The notes below the pieces were generated by a model, which was not told where the DNA came from, searched no databases, and worked only from the letters and a program-made list of their open reading frames with translations. This document shows, one piece after another, positions 6,482-13,822 of a stretch of DNA of 17,804 nucleotides; positions within the stretch are counted from its first letter, which is position 1; the number at the start of each line of letters is the position of its first letter. Source of the DNA: UBA493 sp035655435 (GTDB lineage: Archaea > Iainarchaeota > Iainarchaeia > Iainarchaeales > Iainarchaeaceae); NCBI GenBank assembly GCA_035655435.1, contig DASRUN010000050.1:1-17804 (forward strand), given 5' to 3'. Both the position numbers and the translations under genes were made by a program.

Positions 6482-7540
6482 ATGAATATTCTCAAAGTGG
6501 ACAGGAGAAACAGCTTTTTCGAGATTGTGCCGGATAACTTTGATGACCTCTGGCACCTTGAAAAATTGATTGAAAAAGGCGATCTTGTTAGCGGCAGCTC
6601 GGAAAGAAAAATCAAGGGAAAACATGAGGGAGATAAAGCGGTAAAAGAAAAAATTTTTGTTGAATTAGAGGTTGAGAAAACCGAATTCCACGAAGCAACA
6701 AACCAACTTAGAATACTTGGATTGGTTACACAAGCAAAACCAATAGAGCTTGTAGAGCTTAGAAGCCATCACGCACTCGAAGCTCAGATCGGGGAAAAAA
6801 TAAAAGTGCAAAAAAAAGAATTGAAAAATTATCAAATCGAAAGACTTGAACGCGCAAAAAAAGCAAGCGGCAGAGAAAAATTACTCATAATTGTAATGGA
6901 TGATGAACAAGCCGATCTTGCATTTTTGAAGGATACGGGATTGGATGTAAAAGCAAAACTAAATGCGAAAAAACAAGGGAAAATGTTTGAAAGCAAAGAA
7001 AAAGAAAAACCATACTTCGAAGAACTATTGAAAACAATCACGGATATGAACGCAGAAAAAATTGTAATAGCCGGCCCGGGATTTGAAAAACAGAATTTTG
7101 AAAAATATTTGAAAAACAAAAACACTAAAATAAAACCGAGCTTTGAAGCAACAAACTCCGTGGGAATAACAGGATTGAACGAACTTGTGAAAAGCGGAAA
7201 AATAGACAAACTAATTGAAGGATACCATTCCGCGGAAGAATCAAAAGCGGTTGAAAAAATCCTCGAAGGAATTTCATCCGGATTAAGCGCAATAGGATTT
7301 GAGGAAACAAAAAAAGCCGCACAACAAGGGGCAGTAGAAAAGCTTGTAGTGTTGGAAAAAATGCTTTCCGAAAAAAGAAGCGAAACAGAGGAAATAATAG
7401 ACCAGGCAGAACAGCTGAAAGCGAAAACAATTTTCGTGAACTCGAAAAGCGATGCCGGACAAAAACTTGAAGGATTAGGCGGAATAAGCGCGGTGCTAAG
7501 ATACAGCCTTGGTTATTCTAATACGAAAAAAAATAAGTGA
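6482..7540 (+). CDS. pelA: Pelota (Dom34) mRNA surveillance / ribosome rescue factor
   Basis: 352 aa, normal archaeal length. It binds the empty A site of stalled ribosomes and, with aEF-1alpha and then ABCE1, releases and splits them. The N-terminal Sm-like domain opens MNILKVDRRNSFFEIVPDNFDDLWHLEKLIEKGDLV, the standard Pelota opening. The central eRF1-like domain lacks the GGQ peptidyl-hydrolase motif, as expected, and contains the IAGPGFEKQNFEKYL block. The C-terminal domain carries GAVEKLVVLEKML and the final GGISAVLRYSL. The frame is open from 6458, but the family start and the TATA spacing (27 nt) both favour the Met at 6482. Its stop is one base from the stop of the convergent nuclease gene. 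Confidence 0.94.
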   Translation: MNILKVDRRNSFFEIVPDNFDDLWHLEKLIEKGDLVSGSSERKIKGKHEGDKAVKEKIFVELEVEKTEFHEATNQLRILGLVTQAKPIELVELRSHHALEAQIGEKIKVQKKELKNYQIERLERAKKASGREKLLIIVMDDEQADLAFLKDTGLDVKAKLNAKKQGKMFESKEKEKPYFEELLKTITDMNAEKIVIAGPGFEKQNFEKYLKNKNTKIKPSFEATNSVGITGLNELVKSGKIDKLIEGYHSAEESKAVEKILEGISSGLSAIGFEETKKAAQQGAVEKLVVLEKMLSEKRSETEEIIDQAEQLKAKTIFVNSKSDAGQKLEGLGGISAVLRYSLGYSNTKKNK

Positions 7541-7541
7541 A

Positions 7542-7910
7542 TTATTTCATCTTATACTCAAACCACTCGACTTTTTTATTTTGAACAAGATCTTTGATGT
7601 TCTTCTGCTTTGCTGAAAGTTGGGAAGAAGCGGTTTTGAATTCGGCAAAAATAATTTTATCTTCATCAAAAACAATTCCATCAATAGGAGTTCCAATGAA
7701 ACGAAAGTTTTCCGAATTGAAAGGAAAATCCTTTGTAAAAGGAATGAATTGTTCGGTTAATTTTCCGTATTTTACACTTTGCGAAGATTTTTGAAATTTT
7801 AATTCATCAAAATTTTGCTCCAAAATTTTCATTCTGGAAATCAGGAAAAACACAACCAAAAGCAAAATGATTGCAATTGCAAGAACCGCAATGAAAAGAA
7901 AATCTATCAT
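7542..7910 (-). CDS. Membrane-anchored PD-(D/E)XK nuclease, Holliday-junction-resolvase-like family
   Basis: 122 aa. Residues 4-25 form one strongly hydrophobic helix, followed by a short coiled stretch (26-50). Residues 70-121 match the archaeal 'endonuclease related to Holliday junction resolvase' family: RFIGTPIDGIVF with D77, IIFAEFKT with E90 and K92 (E-x-K), then a Gln-containing helix LSAKQKNIKDLV and the strand KVEWFEYKM. These are the catalytic residues of PD-(D/E)XK nucleases. Substrate is unknown; a membrane tether makes a simple recombination role doubtful. A TATA-like box (7931-7940, minus) is centred 26 nt before the ATG. It converges on Pelota with a one-base gap. Confidence 0.75.
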   Translation of the reverse strand: MIDFLFIAVLAIAIILLLVVFFLISRMKILEQNFDELKFQKSSQSVKYGKLTEQFIPFTKDFPFNSENFRFIGTPIDGIVFDEDKIIFAEFKTASSQLSAKQKNIKDLVQNKKVEWFEYKMK

Positions 7911-7979
7911 GCAAAGAATTGGAGAAAGAGAAATTTAATTGTATGTGAAGCCGTTTTTACACTTTTTCTTTTGGCCAAG

Positions 7980-8011
7980 CTTTTCTTTTTCTTGTTAAAG
8001 AAAAAGAAAAG
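7980..8011. terminator. Perfect 14-bp purine/pyrimidine hairpin between two minus-strand genes
   Basis: The plus-strand pyrimidine arm (7980-7993) and purine arm (7998-8011) are exact reverse complements, separated by GTTA. The arms are pure C/T and pure G/A. The hairpin lies 4 nt beyond the stop of the 8016-8363 gene, and further T/A-rich tracts (7961-7972) follow. Probable transcription terminator for that gene, with unusual composition. The repeat is directly visible; the role is inferred. Confidence 0.5.
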
Positions 8012-8015
8012 GTTG

Positions 8016-8363
8016 CTAGTAATACTTGGTTCCTTCGCCGGTTAGGATTACAATCTGAAAGTTAACCTTTTTTTCCTTCAAAGCTGCAAGAACAGCCATG
8101 TGCTCCTTTCCCGAACCGCTGATAAGAGAAATTACAACATCCTTATCCGGAATTTTTCCCTTAATCTCATCCTTAATAATCTCAAACCCGGCGCGGTTGT
8201 TCACAAGAATCCAATCGCATTCCTTTGAAGGAGCAAAATTTTCCTTCCCCCACTCATTCGAAATAAGGAGCATTTTATCCCATTGTTCTTCCGCAATAAG
8301 CCGGGCAACATGTCCCCAAGTTCCTTTTCCAATGCCAAGAACAGCCACAAGTGTCTTACCCAT
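8016..8363 (-). CDS. Small Rossmann-like protein, possibly CARF-like
   Basis: 115 aa, alpha/beta. MGKTLVAVLGIGKGTWGHVARLI gives strand-Gly-rich loop-helix, then KMLLISN and DWILVNN strands, then DVVISLISGSGKEHMAVLAALKEKKVNFQIVIL. The last block (hydrophobic strand, SGSGKEHM, helix, strand) resembles the (S/T)GG(T/P)(K/R) loop and following helix of CARF domains such as the sensor half of Csa3. That likeness is by eye and weak; another Rossmann nucleotide-binding fold is possible. The upstream neighbour encodes a winged helix, the other half of a Csa3-type protein. No CRISPR array or cas gene is visible. Its own TATA-rich region lies at 8391-8425. Confidence 0.6.
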   Translation of the reverse strand: MGKTLVAVLGIGKGTWGHVARLIAEEQWDKMLLISNEWGKENFAPSKECDWILVNNRAGFEIIKDEIKGKIPDKDVVISLISGSGKEHMAVLAALKEKKVNFQIVILTGEGTKYY

Positions 8364-8390
8364 TCAAAAAACCCCAATCCAAAAAGAAGC

Positions 8391-8425
8391 CATTATACTA
8401 TATAATATGTATAATATATTTAATA
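8391..8425 (-). promoter_or_regulatory. Extended TATA-rich promoter of the Rossmann-like gene
   Basis: An A/T alternation (CATTATACTATATAATATG, continuing to TATTTAATA) offers several overlapping TATA boxes on the minus strand, the nearest centred about 32 nt before the ATG at 8363. It separates this gene from the winged-helix gene, so the two are probably transcribed independently although co-oriented. A T-run on the minus strand at 8443-8449 could end the upstream transcript. Confidence 0.4.
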
Positions 8426-8453
8426 AATTAAAGGAAAAACCCCAAAAAAAGCA

Positions 8454-8756
8454 TTAAGTTAGGCTGTTTTTCGCATTAGCATATTTTTCCAGAAATTCCT
8501 CCCCTTTGCCCCCTAGGGAATAAACTTCTTTCTGAATGTTAAAGGCCTTTTTCACCAATTTAGCGGATTCGAGAGCGCTAACAGCCAAGCGCACATCAAG
8601 CTCCTCGACATTTGAAGCACTTTGCGCCAATTCCACAATGGTTTTGGGTTCCTGTGCAATAGTCCTCAAAAAACGCATCATAACCCCGGATTTGGAAATA
8701 CTATAACACTCCGGGTATTTCTGAAGAAAAGAGACAAATTCATCCTGGGAATTCAT
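8454..8756 (-). CDS. Winged-helix DNA-binding protein
   Basis: 100 aa. Residues about 22-90 predict a winged helix-turn-helix: MMRFLRTIAQEPKTIVELAQSASNVEELDVRLAVSALESAKLVKKAFNIQKEVYSLGGKGEEFLEKY, with the recognition helix in the DVRLAVSALESAKLV segment and a beta wing in VKKAFNIQKEVYSL. This is the size of small archaeal transcription regulators. It is divergent from elp3, sharing a 53-bp intergenic region, so it could regulate either side or the Rossmann-like gene downstream. Target unknown. Confidence 0.65.
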   Translation of the reverse strand: MNSQDEFVSFLQKYPECYSISKSGVMMRFLRTIAQEPKTIVELAQSASNVEELDVRLAVSALESAKLVKKAFNIQKEVYSLGGKGEEFLEKYANAKNSLT

Positions 8757-8782
8757 AACAAACCAAGTTTAGTACACAATCA

Positions 8783-8796
8783 GCCAATAAAAACCT
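8783..8796. promoter_or_regulatory. TATA-like box between the winged-helix gene and elp3
   Basis: CCAATAAAAACC (8784-8795) is the only good AT-rich box in the 53-bp divergent region. Its centre is about 20 nt from the elp3 ATG at 8810, 29 nt from the second Met at 8819, and 34 nt from the winged-helix start at 8756. It may serve both genes. Confidence 0.35.
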
Positions 8797-8809
8797 TTTC
8801 AAACCCAAC

Positions 8810-10525
8810 ATGGAACAGATGAACCAAAAAATAAGGCAATACTCCAGGCTTATTGTAAAAGCTGTTCGCGAAGACAAAATAACAAACAGAAAAGAACTCA
8901 ACAAATACAAACTGCGAATTGGCAAACAATTGGGTTTCCAAGAAATCCCCTCAAATCCGGATATTTTATCCCACGCAAAAAACGCCAATGAAAAAATAAA
9001 TAAAATGCTCTCAATCAAACCGCTTAGAACACTTTCAGGGGTTGCGCCCATAGCAATAATGACAAAACCAATCAGCTGCCCGCACGGAACATGCATTTAC
9101 TGTCCCGGAGGACCTAAAAGCTTTTTCGGAAACGTTCCACAAAGCTACACCGGAAATGAACCCGCAACAATGCGCGCAATAAACAATGATTACGATTCTT
9201 ATTTGCAAACAATGAACAGGCTCTCACAATACTATTCAACCGCCCACTTTCCCGAAAAACTCGAGCTCATAATAATGGGGGGAACATTCCCCAGCTTTCC
9301 GGAAACATATCAAAATGAATTCATCTCCGGGGCATTCCAGGCGGCAAATGATTTTTCTGAAATGTTTTTCGTAAAACAAAAATTTGATGCGAACAAATTC
9401 AACAACTTCTTTCACACTGAAAGAAAAGAATTCTCCCCAAAAATAAAGGAAATATTTTTGAAAAAGAAAAAAAATGTAAATGTGCAAAGAGAACATTCTC
9501 GAAATGAAACCGCAAAAACAAGAATTGTAACAATGTGCATTGAAACAAAACCGGATTGGAGCAAGGAAACACACATAAACAAAATGCTCGAACTCGGAAC
9601 AACAAGAGTGGAATTAGGAGCACAATCAATTTACAATGAGGTTCTCCAATACACAAATCGCGGTCATACAATAGATGATACAATTGAAGCAACACGCTTG
9701 CTGAAAGATTCGGGATTGAAAGTAACCTATCACATGATGCCCGGCCAGCCGAAAAGCAACAAAGAGAAAGATATTGCAATGTTCAAAGAACTATTTGAAA
9801 ATCCCGATTATAGGCCGGATGGGCTCAAAATATATCCGTGCATGGTGATGCCGGGAACAGCGCTGGCAAAACTCTTTGAAAACGGAAAATTCACGCCATT
9901 AACAACGGAAGAGGCTGCGGAAATAATTGCGGAAGCAAACAAATACTTTCCCGAATACTGCAGAGTGCACAGAGTGCAAAGGGACATTCCGGTAAAACTT
10001 GCTCTTGGAGGAATAGACAAAAATAATCTGAGGCAGATAGCGGAAGGAAAAATGCTGGAAAAAGGAATAAATGTAAGAGGAATTAGAGAACGCGAATCGG
10101 GAATCAACTCAGGAAAAGGAATAAATGTTGATTATTCCAATATTGAGATTAAGGAATTACATTATGAGGCAAGCAAGGGAAAAGAGGTTTTTATTTCAAT
10201 AGAAGACAACACAAACGATCTCATCATGGGATTCTGTCGCTTGCGAATGCCGCACAAACCATTCAGAAAAGAATTTGATGAAACCTCCGCGTGCATAAGA
10301 GAATTACATGTTTTTGGGTCACAAGTCGGATTGGGGGAACACAAAAATGAAAGCTCACAGCACAAAGGTTATGGAAAACAATTAATGGAAACCGCAGAAC
10401 AAATAGCCGTGAAAAAATTCGGCGCAAAAAAAATGCTTGTAATAAGCGGAGTTGGAGCAAGAGAATACTATTCCAAAAAACTTGGATATGCAAGAAATAA
10501 TGCGTACATGGAAAAAAAGATTTGA
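8810..10525 (+). CDS. elp3: Elp3 tRNA uridine C5-modifying enzyme (radical SAM / acetyltransferase)
   Basis: 571 aa. Elp3 attaches a carboxymethyl-type group to C5 of wobble uridine (U34) in tRNAs using acetyl-CoA and S-adenosylmethionine. The radical SAM domain contains the cluster cysteines C90, C95 and C98 in SCPHGTCIYCPGGP, then LIIMGGTFPSFP, MCIETKPDW, LGTTRVELGAQSIYNEVL and YHMMPGQP. The C-terminal GNAT acetyltransferase domain has ELHVFGSQVGLGE, the acetyl-CoA loop HKGYGKQLMETAEQIA and GAREYYSKKLGY. Archaeal Elp3 acts without the other Elongator subunits. TATA spacing suggests that translation may begin at the second Met (8819). It modifies tRNAs of the same class as the tRNA-Arg(UCG) in this window. 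Confidence 0.95.
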   Translation: MEQMNQKIRQYSRLIVKAVREDKITNRKELNKYKLRIGKQLGFQEIPSNPDILSHAKNANEKINKMLSIKPLRTLSGVAPIAIMTKPISCPHGTCIYCPGGPKSFFGNVPQSYTGNEPATMRAINNDYDSYLQTMNRLSQYYSTAHFPEKLELIIMGGTFPSFPETYQNEFISGAFQAANDFSEMFFVKQKFDANKFNNFFHTERKEFSPKIKEIFLKKKKNVNVQREHSRNETAKTRIVTMCIETKPDWSKETHINKMLELGTTRVELGAQSIYNEVLQYTNRGHTIDDTIEATRLLKDSGLKVTYHMMPGQPKSNKEKDIAMFKELFENPDYRPDGLKIYPCMVMPGTALAKLFENGKFTPLTTEEAAEIIAEANKYFPEYCRVHRVQRDIPVKLALGGIDKNNLRQIAEGKMLEKGINVRGIRERESGINSGKGINVDYSNIEIKELHYEASKGKEVFISIEDNTNDLIMGFCRLRMPHKPFRKEFDETSACIRELHVFGSQVGLGEHKNESSQHKGYGKQLMETAEQIAVKKFGAKKMLVISGVGAREYYSKKLGYARNNAYMEKKI

Positions 10526-10551
10526 AAAAATAATTTTGAATTCGAAAAATG

Positions 10552-10578
10552 CAAAGATTCCAAATTTAAAAATCTTTG
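10552..10578. terminator. Inverted repeat between convergent elp3 and secreted-protein genes
   Basis: CAAAGATT (10552-10559) and AATCTTTG (10571-10578) form a perfect 8-bp stem around an 11-nt A/T-rich loop, in the 102-bp convergent intergenic gap. The surrounding sequence has A- and T-runs on both strands. Likely bidirectional terminator; the function is inferred from position. Confidence 0.4.
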
Positions 10579-10627
10579 AAAAAATTATACAAGCTCTAAT
10601 TCTACCGTGAAAATTTTAACTAATTTA

Positions 10628-11437
10628 TTAATTTGCCAAAACTAAACCGAAAAAAGAATCAAACATTTGGAAAGGAAGCAGTGAAAAAGTGAAAAACGGG
10701 AAACCCCCAAAAGCGGAAGAAAATTTTCCCTTCAGCGTGGGCAGGACATTCAATTCGGAAGAAAAGCTCTTCACAACCAAACCGGAATTAACGGATTTTG
10801 CCTGAAAAGAAAAATCCTTTTTCCCGTAAATCTGAGGAACAACAACCAAATCGGATTCGGGAACCTCATTCGGCTTTACAACCAATGTACGCTCTGAAAA
10901 CCATGAAACAGGAAGAGTGGATGAAACAACAACGGGATAAGAGGCAATGGAAGAATTTGTCAAAACAACTTTGTAAGGAATTTCGCTTCCAACAACCGAA
11001 AGTGATTCGGGGGAAATCCTTGTAAAGCTTACATCCAAAAGATTCTGCTTCACAACAACCCGAACATTAATCGATTCCCTGAAAGCCGGTTGCAAATCAT
11101 TTGAAAAAAGAACATTCAAATTATAAAAATTCGGAGAAGCATTTTCGGGAACTTTTATCGAAACAATAAGGGAAGTGTCGGTAATGTCGGTTGAAACAAT
11201 GCTCCAACCGTTTGGAAGCGAGGTTTTGTCAACGGAAACATTATTCCATTCAAAACCATAACCTGAATTATCGCTGAAAATCAAATCAAAAACCTGGTTA
11301 GGTTCAATAAAACCGGCTTGAATAGAAGCATCATCGCTTAAAACGGCCTTTACAGGCGAAAGAAGCTCGATATTGGCAAAAGCTGATTGCGAAACCAAAA
11401 CAAGCAAACAAAAAACTAAAAACAATCTTTTGAACAT
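10628..11437 (-). CDS. Secreted beta-rich (Ig-like) protein with signal peptide
   Basis: 269 aa. MFKRLFLVFCLLVLVSQSAFAN is a classic Sec signal peptide with an AFA-type cleavage site near residue 21. The mature part is beta-strand-rich, Ser/Val/Asn-rich and cysteine-free, with repeated patterns such as FNLIFSDN, SLIVSIKVPENASPNFYNLNV and PYKVVLTNSS...YPVVVSSTLP, which resemble NEW3/CARDB-type Ig-like modules seen in archaeal S-layer-associated proteins. The C-terminus (about 243-268) is hydrophobic (FPFFTFSLLPFQMFDSFFGLVL) and may anchor it to the membrane. No enzyme motif is seen. A TATA-like T-run at 11458-11468 (minus) lies about 26 nt before the ATG. Confidence 0.65.
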   Translation of the reverse strand: MFKRLFLVFCLLVLVSQSAFANIELLSPVKAVLSDDASIQAGFIEPNQVFDLIFSDNSGYGFEWNNVSVDKTSLPNGWSIVSTDITDTSLIVSIKVPENASPNFYNLNVLFSNDLQPAFRESINVRVVVKQNLLDVSFTRISPESLSVVGSEIPYKVVLTNSSIASYPVVVSSTLPVSWFSERTLVVKPNEVPESDLVVVPQIYGKKDFSFQAKSVNSGLVVKSFSSELNVLPTLKGKFSSAFGGFPFFTFSLLPFQMFDSFFGLVLAN

Positions 11438-11484
11438 TACAAAAGTAATAAAGGAAAGTTAAAAAAACACTGCGGAAAAAACAC

Positions 11485-11494
11485 CTATAAAAGG
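11485..11494 (+). promoter_or_regulatory. TATA box of taw3
   Basis: TATAAAA (11486-11492) is centred 28 nt before the taw3 ATG, the spacing expected for a leaderless archaeal transcript. It is the cleanest TATA box in the window. Confidence 0.6.
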
Positions 11495-11516
11495 CTTTTC
11501 CCACGGCATTTCTAGC

Positions 11517-12107
11517 ATGGAAGAGGCAAAAAAACGCTTTTTAATGATAAAAGCAAGGCACAAGGAAACTTACGAACAGGCGCTAAACCAGGGAAAAGTC
11601 GATATTCAGATGCAAAAACTCTGTAGCTTTGTCGCGGAAACAAAAAAATATTATACCTCAAGCTGTTGCAGCGGAAGAATAGTGCTCCTAGAAAAAAAAA
11701 GCGACAAAAAAATAGACTCTTATTTTCACAGAAAATGGCACAGAACAATAACCAAAAAGGAGCTCTTAGAAGGGTTCAACGAAAAAGTGGAAGGGGATTT
11801 ATGGTTCAAAGTGGATTCATTTATACTCCACATTGGAACTGATTCAATTGAAAACGCGCAAAAAATAATTATGACAATGAAAGAGGCGGGAGTAAAAAGA
11901 GGCGGAATAATTCTAGCGGAAAAAGGAAAAGTCATCCTTGAAATAATCGGAACTGATTCAATGAGCTTTCCGGTAAAAAAGAAAGGCAAAAAAATGTTTG
12001 AAAACAAATACCTAGAAAAAATTCTCGGAGAAGCAAACAAAATACTCGAAAGGAATTACACAAGGCTTGAAAAACTGGAAAACAAATTCGAAAAAAATCT
12101 TGAATAA
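11517..12107 (+). CDS. taw3: Taw3/TYW3 wyosine-derivative tRNA(Phe) N4-methyltransferase
   Basis: 196 aa, typical of stand-alone archaeal TYW3. It methylates N4 of the tricyclic wyosine intermediate at G37 of tRNA-Phe using S-adenosylmethionine. Recognised by the N-terminal motif YYTSSCCSGRIVLLE (46-59, S49-C50-C51-S52-G53-R54), by RKWHR, and by the block FILHIGTDSIENAQKIIMTMKEAGVKRGGII followed by IIGTDSMSFPV. The C-terminus is a Lys/Glu-rich helix. The partner enzymes Taw1 and Taw2 are not in the window. The TATA box and ATG spacing indicates leaderless expression. Confidence 0.93.
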   Translation: MEEAKKRFLMIKARHKETYEQALNQGKVDIQMQKLCSFVAETKKYYTSSCCSGRIVLLEKKSDKKIDSYFHRKWHRTITKKELLEGFNEKVEGDLWFKVDSFILHIGTDSIENAQKIIMTMKEAGVKRGGIILAEKGKVILEIIGTDSMSFPVKKKGKKMFENKYLEKILGEANKILERNYTRLEKLENKFEKNLE

Positions 12108-12182
12108 AAAAATCCCAAAAAAAATAGACCAGAAAATGTGGAAAAATAAATTCTGAATGAATTGAATGCACAAAAAACTTTT

Positions 12183-13751
12183 CTATGGGCTGTTATCCGA
12201 AAGAACTTTTTCCAAAAGGGTTTCAGGATCATAATAATAATGTTGGATCACTATTTCAACCTCAGGCTGTGCATGAATCCCGTTCTTTGACATCCAATCC
12301 AAAATCTTTTTCCGAACCTGAATCTCACGCTCAACCTCTTTTTTGGTTTTCAGGGTTTTTCCGGCAATATCCTCAATAACACGCATAGGAGTATCAGTGC
12401 GCTTAATCGTGTCAGTGGCCCGATCCCACTCAAAAATATTGCTCAACAAAGCCTGGCGCTCCATCGAACTAACTTCCGTAACAGAAAGAACGCGCCTCTC
12501 AACACCTTTTCCTTTCACATAAATCCTATACTGCACAATAATGAGATTCAAAAGAGGAATAAGCGCTTCCGGAACACCCATAGGTTCTGCCTTCAAACGC
12601 AAGAGCATTTCCTTCGCGGAATTGCTATGTAACGTTCCCATAGAACCCTTGTGGCCGGTGTCCATTGCAACAAAAAGAGTTTCGGTTTCCTTTCCCCTAA
12701 CTTCTCCCACAATCAAACGATCGGGGCGCATTCTCATCGCATTCTTGAGCAAATCATCCATTGTAACCTCTATCTGGTTCTTCATCTTCGGCCGCGATTC
12801 CATTTGCACCCAATTTTCTCTACCCCCAAGCTTCAACTCCATTGTATCCTCAATAGAAATAATTCTCTCAGGATACTTTATGAAAGCGGCAAGCGCATTC
12901 AAAGTAGTTGTTTTACCCGAACCCGAACCTCCCGTAACAATAATATTCATTGGCTCAACACCCATGCCCTCAACCATTACCCACAAAAAAGCGGCAAGAT
13001 CCGAACTCAAAGTATTACTCGCAATCAAATCAATAATGCTCATAGGAACAATGGTAAACTTCCTTATTGTGAGGCTTGGACCGAAAGGCGTAACAAAAGA
13101 AAAAGTTGCATTAGCACGATTGCCATCGGGAAGGCGCGCATCCAAAAGAGGATGATCGGCATCAAACTCTTTTCCAACAGTATGCGCAATCCTATGCAAA
13201 AGCTTGTCCAAATCACGCTCATCCTCAAAATTAATGTTTGTTTTACAGTGCCCATAACGCTTGTGGAAAACAAAAACATTGATCTTATAACCGTTGATCA
13301 TGATCTCCTCAAGGCTCTCATCAAAAACTAAAGCTGATAATTTCCCGTAACCGATTGAATTGCTCAAAATTGATTCCGCAAGCACGGAATGATTTTTCAC
13401 GCTTGGAATAAACTCCTTCAACAACGCGATCAAAGAAAATTTCAAAGTGTTAAAATCGTCCAGTGAAATCAAATACTCCAATGCATCATTGTAAGTTATA
13501 GGCTTGATCACACGCTCACGGAAACCGTCAATAAATTTTTTTGAAAACAATTTGTTAAGCTGTGATTGAACTTCATCAAAACTCCACTTCCCCAAAATAA
13601 GATTTGTAAGAGAATCCTTGATGATTTTTTCCTCCTCATTAAAATCGGGTTCGACAACATCATAAAAGAAAAAAGGAAAACCCTCGAAAATTTGTATCTT
13701 GTCATAAGACTCGATCTTGTTGCCCTTCTTCTCCTCAAACTTAAAAGCCAT
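12183..13751 (-). CDS. Type II/IV secretion (archaeal pilus) ATPase, GspE/VirB11-like
   Basis: 522 aa. It powers assembly or secretion of type IV pilus-like systems. The N-terminal domain (1-150) is followed by the ATPase core: DARLPDGNRANATFSFVTPFGPSLTIRKF, Walker A GGSGSGKT (274-281), Asp box ISIEDTMEL (298-306), Walker B LIVGEVRG (346-353) and His box GHKGSMGTLHSNS (367-379). All key residues are present. No membrane platform (TadC/ArlJ-like) gene is adjacent, so it is an orphan here; the pilin-like genes at the window start are possible clients about 11 kb away. A TATA box (13771-13777, minus) is centred 23 nt upstream. Confidence 0.9.
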   Translation of the reverse strand: MAFKFEEKKGNKIESYDKIQIFEGFPFFFYDVVEPDFNEEEKIIKDSLTNLILGKWSFDEVQSQLNKLFSKKFIDGFRERVIKPITYNDALEYLISLDDFNTLKFSLIALLKEFIPSVKNHSVLAESILSNSIGYGKLSALVFDESLEEIMINGYKINVFVFHKRYGHCKTNINFEDERDLDKLLHRIAHTVGKEFDADHPLLDARLPDGNRANATFSFVTPFGPSLTIRKFTIVPMSIIDLIASNTLSSDLAAFLWVMVEGMGVEPMNIIVTGGSGSGKTTTLNALAAFIKYPERIISIEDTMELKLGGRENWVQMESRPKMKNQIEVTMDDLLKNAMRMRPDRLIVGEVRGKETETLFVAMDTGHKGSMGTLHSNSAKEMLLRLKAEPMGVPEALIPLLNLIIVQYRIYVKGKGVERRVLSVTEVSSMERQALLSNIFEWDRATDTIKRTDTPMRVIEDIAGKTLKTKKEVEREIQVRKKILDWMSKNGIHAQPEVEIVIQHYYYDPETLLEKVLSDNSP

Positions 13752-13770
13752 TCAAACACCGGAAATAGGT

Positions 13771-13801
13771 ATTTATAGTACGCATAATTACTATATAAAA
13801 G
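13771..13801. promoter_or_regulatory. Divergent TATA boxes for the secretion ATPase (-) and cca (+)
   Basis: Minus-strand TATAAAT at 13777-13771 is centred 23 nt before the ATPase start. Plus-strand TATATAAA at 13792-13799 is centred 27 nt before the ATG at 13823. The plus box nearly abuts the earlier ATG at 13802, which argues that this earlier ATG lies upstream of the transcript start. Confidence 0.55.
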
Positions 13802-13822
13802 ATGAAGAACAAACACAACAGC

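Noticed and set aside
8016..8756. CRISPR-associated locus
   Set aside because: The CARF-like resemblance is weak, and no repeat-spacer array, cas gene or leader is visible anywhere in the window.
12108..12182. Possible small gene or RNA between taw3 and the secretion ATPase
   Set aside because: The 75-bp convergent gap shows only A/T-rich sequence with no stable hairpin, start codon context or RNA motif.
12541..13331. Two overlapping plus-strand open frames of over 200 codons
   Set aside because: They lie antisense within the secretion ATPase, which has complete family motifs, and their translations show no recognisable domain.
13802..13822. Upstream ATG as the cca start
   Set aside because: The TATA box ends about three bases before it, so it would lie upstream of the transcript start; the N-terminus from 13823 matches the family better.
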